Part shown: in pieces, positions 9,701 through 21,856 of the stretch
Position numbering within the stretch: position 1 is the stretch's first letter
Layout: each line of letters begins with the position of its first letter
Source: Fragosphaeria purpurea
Taxonomy: Eukaryota > Ascomycota > Sordariomycetes > Ophiostomatales > Ophiostomataceae
Assembly (NCBI GenBank): GCA_002778095.1
Contig: PCDL01000001.1
Coordinates: forward strand, 6,012,501 to 6,076,500
DNA length: 64,000 bases
Direction: 5' to 3'
Program-made: the position numbers and the translations under genes
The notes under the pieces: generated by a model
Told to the model about the DNA's origin: nothing
The model's input: the letters and a program-made list of their open reading frames with translations, nothing else
Databases searched by the model: none

Positions 9701-12700
9701 CAGGCAGCATCCCCAAGTACCTATACCTCATGTAGTGGTCTGCGGAGATCCTCGACAGCAGACTCGGCGCCCCGGACAGAACCAAACGGCGACGGATTTT
9801 GGTCGCCTTTGTTTCTGATGATGCCGTGCTGAGAGCCAATCGCAGCACAATTACCCCCAGTAGATTTTAAGGCATGTTTTTTATTTTTTTTTTTCTAGGT
9901 TTGACGGTGCGGCTTTCTACCCGTAAAAACATGGGCCGTCTGCCTGGTGACACAGCCCGCCTTTCCTCGCCTGCCAGACCCTACAAAAGTAGTAATACTA
10001 TTCCTGGAACCGGTGAAGAGGAGCATTCTCTCCGTGTCGGGGGAAGGGGATACGACGCAGCAGCAACGTCCGTATTATAGAGAGTATCACAGAAAGAAAA
10101 GCATGACCCTATCTCTCTGGCTTTTGCGTCCTGTGCTGGTATCACGATTTGAAGTAATGACTGGAAAGACGTCTTTATTTTTCTTCGCGTTTTGCCATGG
10201 GTCCGGTGCCGAGATGCTGTTCAAAAAAGCCTCGTCGTGTTTGTTTGGGCCGTCGGAAGCACGGGGAATGAAAAGACTTCCTGGCGGGAAGGCGAACTTT
10301 CGAAAGAAGGGCATCGCATCGTGGGTTCGTATCTTTAGGGGGGGCAAACACTACACGCGTACTAAGTACTGAGTACGAAGTACGCGTATGGTTGTTGAGG
10401 CCTTTTAAAGTACCCAACTCGTACGAGAGTTACATATACTCTATCATACTCTCATACAGAACCCATTTCTGTGAATGAACGCGTGGAACAGAGGCTACTG
10501 CGAACAGAAAAGAAAAAAGACATTGTGCTTGATTGGGGCAGATGCCAGCCACACGGTTCATTGGTGGTCGGGTCAAATCGCCTCCTGCGCCCTTTACTAT
10601 CTCATTTTTTAGCCCCCTTTCTTTACTCTTTCCTTCCTCCCTTTTTCGCTGTTCGGGTTCTCCACTCCACCAACAACCCACCGCAGGGAGGAGCCGAAAA
10701 GACAAGCTCTTTTTTTCTTGGGTTGCTTCGTCTTCCTTGTGTGTGCTTCTGCATAACGGCTACGCGTCTGCTCCGTGCTCACAAACGTGGTTTACTGCCG
10801 TCCCACGTCAAAATTTTAGAAGCGTATTTTTTTTCGGAACCAAACCAAAACGTTGGCCCTGCAGCTGCTACGTATGTTTGGAGGGCATCGCTTTCTTCTC
10901 TCCTTTTGTTCTTTTTCATCTTGCATCTTTCAAAGCCTCAGCTCGTACGAGGTACAGATGAACTGTCTAAAATTGACAATGACAAGCGCGCCCTAATCAG
11001 AGGAGAGCAGGCGAACTAAAACAAAATGGCAAATGAGCTCATCATCATTAAGGTAGCCAAAAAAGGTAAGTCCTCCCTTAGTACTTGTAATCCATAAGCA
11101 GCCTCTCCCCCCCCTCTCTTTTCCTCGATATCGTTTTCGTTTCTTTTTTTCCCAGCGTTATTTGATCAAGTGCGACGGTAGGAACGAAATTAGTTCACCG
11201 AGCTAGCAAAACTAGACGGCGGGAACGGATATGCGGGACCTGTCAGGGGACACATGCCAAGGCAAGGTTTTTTCGAGTTTGTGACTGCGAGAAGTATTGC
11301 TCGTCGTAAGTAGTTGTACGGAGTACGAGTTGGCGTACTAGTGAGTACAACGATGGCAAAAGCAGCCTGATGAAAAGGCAAGAGAGGTAATGCGTACTAT
11401 AAAAGGGGGAGCAATGCGATGAAGAGAGAAATCGAGAGTCGAGACGGAAAGTGAATATATGGTACCTGTCTTTGCGCTGCATAAAAACAGCAGCTGGCCC
11501 CCGCAGAATGTTATGTACAAGAACGGCAAAGAGAACGACGCCGGGTGACGGTGATGATGGAAGGAACCAGCGCGACGGAGGCAACTGCATATGTCTATCG
11601 TCCTCTGTACAAACAAGTACCCAATACGGAAATACGGCGTACGCAGAGCGAAAAGCAACAATACATTAGAAGTATTGGGTACAAGGCACCTCTATTCCCA
11701 AAAGCAGATAAAGGCTAAAAAAAGGCCAAGGAAAACATGGGGGGGAGGCAACAAAAACCCACCAGAAAGTGGAGAGGTATGATGTCGTTCGTCCTTCGTA
11801 GCCTTTTTCCCCTTTCTTTCCTTTTGCCCTTGCTTTGCCCTGTCTTCTTTTTTCTTTCTTTTTCTTCGGCCGACCCTTTGCCCACCACCACGATCCCACA
11901 AAGCCTGCTTTTTCCAACTTTTTCCATTTTTCGTCTTCGTCTAGTGATACAGAGTGCTTGAATTTTGTTTTCTTTCTTTCTTTCTAATATCCCTCAGCTT
12001 TAGGCTTGCCGCAGCGTTTTCTGGGCCGGTTCCGTGTTTCCTCCAGTTCCGTTTCAACGTGCACACACAACGAGGCATTTCTGTAACGGTCCCCTTGGCC
12101 TCCTTGGAAACGTCAGAAACAGGGTCCGGAGTCATACAATCGTAGTATATATAGCCTTCTGATTTCTGTCACGGCCAGCTGTTAAACGTTATATCCCCTC
12201 CCCTCCCCCCAAAAGAACACCCGGAGTTCAATTCAAAACGGGCGGCGCTTTTCCCTGGTCTTCTACCGTGTTCTATATATATTCTCGTTACGCGTGTGAG
12301 TACTTTGTCGTAAAAAGCAGCAAATCCCGTTATGCGCAATCTCGTTTTCCTTGGTTTCCTCTTCGTTTTGCCCTTGCTGCCCGTCAGAATCCCATCCTTC
12401 ATTTCCTCCTTTTCTTGATTGTCCTATACGGAGTGCATGTCCTATGGGCCATATGTGAGCAAATACTACGAAGTACCTCTCCTGCTCTCTATTCCGCCCT
12501 ATCAACCATCCTCCTTGCAGACTGTATATCCTCCGTACTCCGTTATTCCAACCTTCTTTTCATTCTCCCTCCTAACCACCACCTATTAACTCGTAGAGTA
12601 GGAGTACTTGTACTTCTACTTCTACTTGTCTTGGATTGTCTCGCCTCCCCTTCTTATAGACCTGCGGTGTGCGGGGGGCCGTCTCTTCACTGTGTGTTGA

Positions 12701-14129
12701 GCCCTGACCTCACCGCGCTTCGGTTCGTCGTTTCCCGGCTCTCTATCTCTCCTCCTTCTCATCCACCACACGTTCCTTTCCTGCCCTTTCGATCCTCTTT
12801 TCAACCTTTGCCTCTCCTTTCCTCTTCGCCTCATCTTTCCGAAACCACGCGCAATCTTTCCTCTGAAAGCCACGCGAAGCCGCACACACACACCCCCCCC
12901 TTTCCGCTCACCCCACACCACGCGCTGGTCACGCTGCCGGTTCTGTGCTAGTCTCAAAGCCTGCAACCTTGTTTTCTCTGCCCGCCGTGATCTAATTTTC
13001 GGGTTTTATTCTACTTTATTTTCCTTTTTTTTTATTTCTGGCTTTTCTTTGTCTCCTTTCAAAATCAGATTTTGCCTTTTTCTGCTACTGAACCTGTCCG
13101 TGGTTGCCCTGCTTCTTCTTATACGAGCAAAAACACCTCGGCGACACAACACACTTCATACTCATACACAACGTACCCACGAACACGCACCCACCCACAC
13201 GCGTACAACACAACACGCAGACGCACGCATTTCCTGTCTTTTCTCGACGTCGGCTGTACCTTCTTTTTGTTCTTTCCTGTACGACGTTCACGAAGCAGAC
13301 GACCACGATCCCAACGGTCTTCACCGTGTACTTCCGGATTCAACCGCAGGCGGCGCCAACACGAGAAACATCGTGTTTTTTTTTCTCTATTTTTCTTGCT
13401 CAATTCCGTCTCACATCTTCTCTCTTCTTCATTTTATAATTTCGTCGGCCACGCAAGACACGACTACGGCGACGCGGCAAGAAACGGACCGCAGCCGTGC
13501 TCGTACATACATCCATCCTTCACACAAAGAGGAAGCAGGAAGAGCGCCCCCCACGCTATTTTATGTTCGTGCTTGACGATGGGTCTGGTGGCAGAGGCTG
13601 TTGCCGCATCGCTTCTTTCTTCGAGCTAAATCGGGCGTGGCCTTGATTCTTGACGCTGATTGACCTCTTTGGGGTTTTTTTTCCTCTGGCCCACCGAAAA
13701 GAACCTGCTACTGTTTCCCCCCAGGTGCTCTTTCCTTCTTTACCATACCACATCACATACATACTGATCAGAGCACCGCTGGTTTCCGGGTTCCCCCTCA
13801 CCCACCCCATATCGTTCCTCCCCCAGGCGCTCCTTCCTTAATACGTACTGTACATACACACGTGCATGTTGCATACTCACCCCCTGCCGCTACGGAGCAC
13901 CGCTGGTTGCTCCTTCCCACAGCATCGCCGAACCACGCCAACCTGCTCCTTCCTTGCCTGGCGTTTGTTGTTGTTGTTGTTGCTGTTGTCGTTGCTGTGT
14001 GGTTGTGGTCGTGGTCGTGGTTCCTTCCGTATTCACTCAACCTCTGCTCGCCGCCACGACTTCACAACCCGCGTTGGCTGCTGTTGTTAATCTTTTTTAT
14101 TTTATATCTTCTTCCCAGCAAATGCCACG
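6701..14129. other. 7.4 kb region without a convincing gene, including the histidine kinase leader
   Basis: The first about 200 bases may be further decayed PKS sequence (a Gln-rich stretch near 6750). The rest is less GC-rich, full of homopolymers, and its open frames look random. Exact copies of TACGAAGTAC occur at 8600-8609, 8666-8675, 10374-10383 and 12467-12476, and TACGGAGTAC at 11317-11326. From about 12480 to 13860 the plus strand is strongly pyrimidine-rich and open in several frames by composition only. This stretch precedes the histidine kinase and probably contains its promoter and long leader. Confidence 0.55.
10355..10387. repeat. Short inverted repeat containing TACGAAGTAC
   Basis: ACGCGTACT (10355-10363) is repeated inverted as AGTACGCGT (10379-10387) with 15 bases between. 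The right arm overlaps a TACGAAGTAC copy, and AAGTACT and GAGTAC lie in the loop. It could fold as a hairpin or be a dimeric protein site. There is no flanking target-site duplication I can identify. Confidence 0.6.
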
Positions 14130-14914
14130 ATGTCGTCTACATCACCACCCGGCAATTTCCCCGACCCGCCTGCAACGGCGGCGTCAACATCTGCATCGGC
14201 AACGACTCTGACGATTCACGCAGCGGGAGACGCAACAAAAACAGTTCACGCGTCAGACGCGACAAAACCAACAGAGCCAACATACGCAACAGACGACGAC
14301 GCGACCAACCTGCATCATGAACACTCCCTCCCTATGGACCGCGTCCGTGACGTAGGGTCGAGACCAGCAGACGCGGGAACGGCTAGCACCAGACCGGCAT
14401 TGGCACCGGCACCGGCACCGACAGCGGCGAGAACAGCATCCGCGTCCACGACGGAGTCACCGCTGCTCAGCTTCGTCGACCTGCTGGAAATGGACCCCCG
14501 AGCCGCCTTTGTTGTGTCCTCGGTTCCGTCTGACGGCCGTTCGTCGCCGGCCGCAGCGGAGATCAATCCTCCCACGATTTCCGTCGTGTACTGCAATCCG
14601 GCTTTGACCGCCTCACCAGTGCTACGCGATGTCGTTGCAGGAGGCCCGCAGGCAAAGCACGCTGCCTTGTGGGCGGGCATTCCCCATGGCGATGGCGGCC
14701 GTTTTCTGGTCACGACCCCCTTGCCGTCCGTGGTTCATCTTGGCGTTGTTTGGACGCGCACGGTCGTGCGCGGTGGCGCCTATATAGTCATCAGCGCCAA
14801 CGAGGCCAGTACTGAGCACAACGTCGCGGCGGTGGCGGCCGCCGGCACACCAACCATTGTGACCGAAACGGCAACAGCGACGGTGTCTCCCGAGTTCGCG
14901 CCGAGAGAGACAGA

Positions 14915-14947
<33 letters not shown>

Positions 14948-17900
14948 CGAGTTGGGAGCAAAAGAGGCGACACTTCATTTGTTTCCGTCAGAACGACAGC
15001 GCCAACCACCGACCCCTCCTGCATCCGCTGTTTTTGCACCGCACGACGAAGACGAGGCAAGTCCCGGCGTCGAATCCCAATCGTCTTTGAATCCGACTCC
15101 GCAAACGAAGACGGCCGAAGAAGGTGACCGAGAGCGGGAGAAGAGCCGAGGAGCCGTGTATGGCGAAAACAGCTTTAACGACGACGACCGCGACGGCCAC
15201 GACGGCCGCATTGAGGACGAGAGAGCGGCACCCTATATTGCTCAGAGTGGAACCGAGACGGGCGCGTACATCAGCCAGTTCAAAGCCTTGACAGACTTCA
15301 TGCCGACCGGGATGTGCGTGTTCGATCCTGCTGGAAACGTTACCGTGGCCAACCCGGCGTGGCACCACATCATGGGCTGCCCTGCATGGCCCGCGGGCAG
15401 CGTCATGGCCCGCGATGCGTTTCTCTCGTACATTGAAGACGACGACCGGGCGGCCGTCCACGACTTCCTGGAAGAAGCGGTCCGCCTGCCAGACACGACG
15501 TTTGGGTTCCGCGTCAAAAACCACGGAGCGCGGGACGCGTTGGCCCACTCGCCGGCCGGATTGTTGGACGCGCCAAAACTGTCGTCACCGCTTCGTACTG
15601 ACAGCAGTGCCAGCAGCAAGGCCACAACGCCGATGCCGACGCCGACAGCGACGTCGGCTCCCTCCCAAAAGCCCTCACCACCGCCTGACGTGCTACCACC
15701 GGCGCGTCCGTCGTCCTCGTCCTTGTTGCCGCGATCCAAATCCAACGCCTCTTACGAGGTTGTTGACAACAGCGCCGCCCAGGCCTGGTCGACCGTGCCT
15801 GACCAGGCTGCAAAACGTGCAGACGCCTCCCAAGCACGCGTCCCGCGCGGCAGCCATGTACTTGCCACCGCTCATGCGGAGAAGGACAGAAACGGTTTGC
15901 TTGTCCGTGTTCTTGTCTGCCTGCGCGACATTACCGAGCACCAGAGCATTGCCGAAGCCGCCGACCGCCACGCCCAGCAGGCCAGCAATCTTAAGCGCAT
16001 GGCTGAGTTTGCTACCGTGGGCATGTACGACATTGACATTGACGGCCGCCTGCGTGGCGCCAATCGCGTCTTTTACGAAATGTGCGGGTTCGACAAGCCC
16101 GACGACGACGCCGATCCGTCGCGCGAAATGATCCATCCCTGGATGGAGTGCGTCGCCGACGAAGACCAGCCCTACGTGCAGGCGTGCCTGGACCGGATCG
16201 TGGTCGAGGGCAACCACCAGGCAGCTGAGGTACGCTTCAAGAAGCCGTGGACGACCGACGACGGCGCCGGCAACCGCATCGTGGCGCCGCGCTGGATCGA
16301 ATCCACGTTTTTGCCCGTCAAGAATGCCGACGGCAAGGTGCAGTCTATCATGGGCTGTCTCAGCGACGTCTCCCTGCGGCGGTGGCAGCTCGAGCGCGAG
16401 CGGCAGGTCAAGGAAGAGGCCATCGAGTCCAAGCGGCAGCAGGAGAATTTCGTCGACATTACCTCGCACGAGATCCGCAACCCGCTGACGGTCATCATGC
16501 ACTGTGGCGAAGCCATGCTCGAGTGCCTCACCAAAATCCGCGAAGACAACGCCAAGGACCCGCCACCCACGACTGCGTCGGCTCAGCAGCCGCACAAGGA
16601 AGTCCTGCTGGACGACAGCATCGACTACGCAGAAATCATTGTCAGTTCCGCGCTGCACCAAAAGGCCATCGTCGACGACATTCTCACCACGTCGAAGCTC
16701 GACTCGGAGCTGCTCGCCGTGACACCCGTGACCGTCGACCCCCTCGATATTGTGCGGACCACGCTGCGCATGTTCGAGGTCCAGGCCCGCCAGCAAAAGA
16801 CGGCGCTGCGCATGGCTGTCGATCCGTCGTACCCTTCGCTCGGCGTGCCATTTTTGAACGTCGACCCGTCGCGTGTGAAGCAGATCTTGATAAACCTGCT
16901 CACCAACGCGCTCAAGTTTACGCGGTCCGCTGTTGTGCGCGAAGTCACGACAACCGTGAGCGTCTCGCACACCCGACCTACGGACGCGACGTGCTCGGTG
17001 GCGTTTGTGCCGCGGCCCGAACGCAAGCCTGCATCGGGGGCAGCGAACACGGGAGCGGGTGGTATGTTGTCGCCTCATTTTTCACAGTCCCCGTCGCCTG
17101 CGTCGCCGACTACCCCAGCGTCGCCCACGGGGCCTGCTCAACCGGACGCCGCCGCCGCCGCCGCCGCCGCCTCGCCGGGCAAACAATCCGTGTTTCTCGT
17201 CTTTCAGGTGCGAGATACCGGCGAAGGCCTGACCAAGGAGGGCATGGACACGCTGTTTCAAAAGTTTGTGCAGGTGGATTCCAACACGCATATCAAGCAC
17301 GGTGGATCCGGCCTGGGCCTATTCATCAGCCGGCGCTTGGCCGAGATCCAGAACGGCGCCATTGGCGTGGCCTCAAAGCCTGGCGTGGGCTCGACCTTTG
17401 CCTTTTACGTTGAAGCCTTCGTCCCGCCACCCTCGGCCATCCCGGACGTCCTGTCACCCGGCGAGGCGGCCAAGATTGCCCTGGCCTCGAGCCTGGGCAG
17501 CATCTCGAACAACCCTGGCCCCGGCAGTCTAATGCCACGTATAAAGAATGGCGAGTCGGCGACGACGACGCAACCAAATGTGGCAGATGACCCACCCGAC
17601 GCGTACTTTTCGAACGCGATAGGTACGGGGACGCACGCCACCAGTCTTACAGCATCGATGGTGCCCAACGCTGTGTCGGGGACGACGGACGGGACGACGG
17701 ACGGCACAATGGAGGCGGTTACAACGGCCATAAAAGCGTCTAAGAGCCCCAAGAAAGCCGAGGCGGAGACGACAACGGAACCAGCGGACCAAGAAACGAC
17801 AGTGAAGCCAACCGTCACGGCCAAACCACCGACAACCGCCGCAGACAGGCAACTGGCGTCGGTGTCGTCGGCGCCGCCCGAGATCCGCGGCGTGCTGCTG

Positions 17901-18503
17901 GTCGAGGACAACGTCGTGAACCAAAAGGTCACGCGGCGCTACTTTGAAAAATGCGGGTTTGCCGTGCAGGTAGCGGCCAACGGCATCGAAGCTCTGGAAA
18001 AAATCCGGCAATCCGACCGCTGCGTCCCCGGCGGTTATCCCATTTCCGTGACGCTCATGGACATGGAAATGCCGGTACAAGATGGCTTGACATGCACGCG
18101 CAATATTCGGGCGCTAGAAGCTGCGGGTTCGCTCTCCGGCGGGCGAATGCCCGTGCTGATGATTACGGGCAACGCGCGGCCGGAGCAGATTGCCGATGCG
18201 CGTGCGGCCGGCTGCGACGATGTCGTAGTCAAGCCCTTCCAAATGCATCTACTCTTTGAGCACATCAAGCTGGTGATGCACACGTTATGGGAGACAGACA
18301 TGCGTGCCTTGGACCGGGACGTGAAGTACGACGAGGAAAGCCCGGACGGATGCGAACACGATCATGAACGCAAAGGCGACGCAAACGAACAAGAACGGCA
18401 ATCGCTTCCGACTGCTGAAGAGAAAACCAAGGAAACAGGTGTGGACGCCTGTCAGTCGCTCGACGAGGGTGTTAGTATTGGTGGCCCGGCGGCGGCAGAG
18501 TAA
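14130..18503 (+). CDS. Hybrid histidine kinase with two PAS domains and a C-terminal receiver
   Basis: A 1457-residue sensor kinase of the fungal multistep phosphorelay, expected to pass phosphate to an Ypd1-type carrier. It is a single uninterrupted exon. Residues 1-380 are low-complexity (Ala, Thr, Pro). PAS-1 begins near 384 (LTDFMPTGMCVFD), is interrupted by a disordered insert at about 475-565, and ends with VLVCLRDITEHQ. PAS-2 spans about 619-755. The H-box reads DITSHEIRNPL, with phospho-accepting His780. The N-box (ILINLLTNALKFT) is near 915-930. The G-boxes are DTGEGL near 1030 and GGSGLGLFI near 1058. The receiver begins at GVLLVEDN (about 1254) with acceptor Asp1311 in LMDMEMP and conserved Lys1368 in VVVKPF. 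All catalytic residues look intact. No transmembrane segment is seen, so it is probably cytosolic; the signal is unknown. An out-of-frame ATG eight bases before the start opens a short overlapping uORF. Confidence 0.95.
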
Positions 18504-19518
18504 GCCTACGGGGGACAGGGAGGGTTGGTTCACTGAATGGCATCATTGGGGAAGAGTCAACACACTGAGGATTGGAAGGCGGAAAGTCTACGTTGGTCGG
18601 TTTTTCAAGCATATCATCGTTTATATAGCATACCCCAAGGGAAAATGCGTTGCACATCGGGATATCCTTGTTTTTGTCCTTTTCTGTTTGTTTTCTTTTC
18701 TAAGGGAGAGCATATATACGACCGAAACTACACCACGGCTTCCGAGCCGAGGAGGAATTTGTCGAATGGACAAATAGCTTCGTCGTTTTTTCTTTTTTCT
18801 TTTTTCTCCTGATTTTTTGCCATTTGTTCCGGCACAAAACGACTTCACGATTTGATAATTTCTAATGACTACATACTAGCATAAAGGGGAGCAGGGGATA
18901 CGGTAGAACAAGGACAAAAATAAAGCACCAAACTCCAAAAATATAAACATCACAAATAAGATATATAAAGTGCAGTAGAGACGACGAATATGTAGATAGT
19001 ATTTTTTAGTTTATAAGTAAAGCTGTCTTGAGACCAGAGGGGTTTTGCTTTTGTATTTTTGTTGATTGAGAAATATTTTCATCCGTAGATAGTTATTACT
19101 TTATATATTCATTTGTATAGACGTGTACCGCCCCGCGTCCGTCCCGATCTTCCGTCTATAAAATATACAGTCGGCGTCGGCGCCCTTTCCCATTGACCGC
19201 CGGGTGCGGACAAACCGGCCGTGACATTGGATCCGCTCGCCAAAAAACGCCAGATTATGCTATCCATGGCCGTAGTGCCGATGCAAAAAGAACCAAAGAA
19301 AAACCTTCAACCAAGATAATAAACCAAAAAAACCAAGAAAAATTAACAAAAATAAACAGAAAAATAACACAAAAACTACCAAAAAAATAACCAAAAAATA
19401 ACCAAAAATAAACAAGTAAAACAGATGATTCTGGACAACAGAAAGGCCGCCGGACCGAACGGAGAACACGGGTATGGGCGAGACAATCCACCGCTCCCGT
19501 CTCTATCGGGACGTCTTT
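18504..19518. other. Convergent intergenic region
   Basis: Lies between the stop codons of the histidine kinase (+) and the Mpv17-like gene (-). It becomes AT-rich from about 18850. At 19280-19425 there is a low-complexity run of AACCAAAAAA/AAATAACC-like units. No gene is seen; it likely holds both 3' UTRs. Confidence 0.6.
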
Positions 19519-19671
19519 CTATTCTTGCTTCGGCGGCAGTGCGGCCGCCCCGTTGGCCACAATGACGGTGCCGTTGGCGACCTTGGCCGCTCCGCCGGCG
19601 CCGTGGCCTGGGTGCGCCCCCCTCGTGGGCACCTTGCCCTCCTCTACGGCGACACTCACGGCTTCATTACT

Positions 19672-19703
<32 letters not shown>

Positions 19704-20434
19704 TCCGCGCCGCGACCAGGTTCACGTACACGCCCCAGGCCACGCCCGCCAGGCCACCCACGAGGTTGCGCGTGCCCACGTCCCGCACGAACACAAAGTT
19801 GCCCAGGCTCACGGCCGGCCAGAAGCGCCAGCCGGCCGTGAGGAGAGGCCAGAAGCCGGCCAGCAGGGAAGACGTTTTCTGCGCCGACAAAGACGACGAC
19901 GACAAGGATCCCCGTGCCGGAGATGCCCGGCGGCGGCCGTCCCAAACGGCCATAAACACGCAAAACAACAGCGTGTTCACGCCGGCCCCGGCGGACTGGT
20001 CGAGCAGGGTCTTGGCCAGCGTGTGGGGCACGTGGAGGGTCTCCGCGGTGCCGCGGACGACAAACGCCGGAAAGGTGTGCTCCAAGAAGGTCTGCCTGAG
20101 GGGGGGATGTTAGTAGCAACTAAGGCTTCTTTTTAATATAAAAAAAAGAAAGAAAAGCCCCAACTCACCAGATGATGTTTGGGGGCGTAGTGAGGCATGT
20201 GAAGACAAAAAACTTGGCGATGGAGTCCCAGTCGAGGGCGAGCGGTGTCTGTGCGTGGTGATTTTAGCTACAGTGCGAGAGAAGACAAGCAAAAAAAAAG
20301 AGACAATGTCAAGCCGCAAAATGGACAGAACGCACCCGGGTCCGGTAGGCGGTGAGGATCTGGGCGAGAAGGCTGGACACGACGCTGAGGACGGCGGCCT
20401 GGAAGGTCAGGGGCAGCAACGGCGGGACGGCCAT
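19519..20434 (-). CDS. Mpv17/PMP22 family membrane protein
   Basis: A small integral membrane protein of the Mpv17/PMP22/Sym1 family, found in peroxisomal or inner mitochondrial membranes. Exons: 20434-20336, 20248-20169 and 20095-19519; introns are 87 and 73 nt, and all joins keep frame, giving 251 residues. Exon 1 encodes the hydrophobic MAVPPLLPLTFQAAVLSVV. Exon 2 ends with the TTPPNIIW segment. Exon 3 carries the family core DQSAGAGVNTLLF and the C-terminal signature of FWPAVSLGNFVFV followed by WGVYVNL. A poly-Gly tract (about ten GGN codons, near 19675-19690) and a low-complexity tail follow the last membrane segment and are unusual for the family. The start ATG opens exon 1 directly. 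The gene converges with the histidine kinase. Confidence 0.88.
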
Positions 20435-21856
20435 GGCTGGTGGTGATAACGGTGATCCTTTGGAAACAGTGATAAATACAAGTCGCTGAGAGCGTTTATG
20501 TTTGAGACGCTATGAGCGTTGCTTCGTTTGCGATGAGATGTGTGATACAAAGGTGTTGAAATAGAGAGAAAGAAGAAAAGAAAAAAAGGTAAAGAATCAA
20601 ATGCAAGATGCCACTACACAAAAAAGGGATATAATGGTGAAAATGTACTTGAAGAGGATCGAAGGAATGACGGAAAGAATAACCGTGTTTGCTTCTATTC
20701 CACAATAAAATATAAACCAAAATACCAAGACAAAGATGCTTTAACGGCCCTCACAACCAACGGTTTTCTTTTCTCGGGATTTCGATTCACCCTTTTTCAC
20801 GTGCAGATCTGGGGCCTCTTGTCGTCTGCAGGGTGACGAAAGAGAAAGAAGGGCCGTCGAACGACTTAAAAGGGGGACGAGCTGTGGGGAACAGGAGACA
20901 TAAAAGGCAACCCAGGGCGGACCGGGCCTGGGACCCGGGGGGGTCGAGGAAAGAAAGCAGGAAACGCGAGTGGCCCTTGGCAGCTGGCAGCTGGCAGTCG
21001 GAGAATGGGGGGGGGAAGCCCCTGAGCGAGGGCAACCAGGGTGAACAGAAGGCCACGCGCCTAATTGGCTGGGTTTGGCTAGGTTAGTGACTGTCGCCAA
21101 ACGTTGAAAGACTGGTCGTTCCTAAATTCCGGGGAAGAGTGAAGAAGAAAAAGAAGGGAAAGAAAAACGAAGGAAAATAAAAAGAAATAAAAGAACGGAA
21201 ATGGAAGCAAACAATATACTACATTCTAAACGTTCCAAAAAAACCACGTGGAAAGTTGCAACACGCCGAAAAAAAAAGCAGAGCAATCAGAAATGCCGGC
21301 CGGTATAAATGAAGAAAGACGGGGTTTTCGTGTTACAACCTGCAAGCCGTTATGCATTATTACTACAGCCTGCTAATAATATATCTTGCATTACTTCCTG
21401 CGGCAGTTCGCATTTATTCCCAACTCTATATTTGGCGTGGTAAAAAGACAAAAAAAAAGCTAGCAGACGGTACGCGTAGCACAGTTCGCGTCATTTTTCT
21501 GGGAGATTTATATTTTATCATAATGTTACTTATTTAACGTGTATGTATGCCCGACGAGCTGTTCTGATCGTGAAAAACATTGTATAATTACATAAATTAT
21601 GGTGAAAATGAAAGACAGAGGATTATGTACTATGGCCACGCCTTGGGTGGCTTTGCTGATGTGGGAAGACATGGCGGATTATAAGATGCAATACCTTTTT
21701 CCAATTCGCCCCCTTTTGGTATCCTTGTTGAACAACATGCCCCCATACCTTGGCCGCCGTTCACAAGGAACACCTGTTCCGTCTACCGATCTACCGATTT
21801 GTCCCATATCCAAGTTGACAACCAACTACCACGTCCCCGTGGTTCCCCGGCTCGCT
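20435..21856. other. Intergenic region between the Mpv17-like gene and YIF1
   Basis: Contains the Mpv17-like promoter and the YIF1 3' end. Open frames are short and not gene-like. The stretch 21110-21600 is AT-rich with homopolymers. No RNA gene is recognised. Confidence 0.5.

Noticed and set aside
11025..11180. Tiny two-exon frame ATGGCAAATGAG... with GTAAGT donor and CCCAG acceptor (21 codons)
   Set aside because: Splice signals are good, but the peptide matches nothing I know and is too short to separate from chance.
12268..12951. 227-codon plus-strand frame before the histidine kinase
   Set aside because: Phe/Leu/Ser/Pro-rich reading of a pyrimidine-rich leader; other frames are open too.
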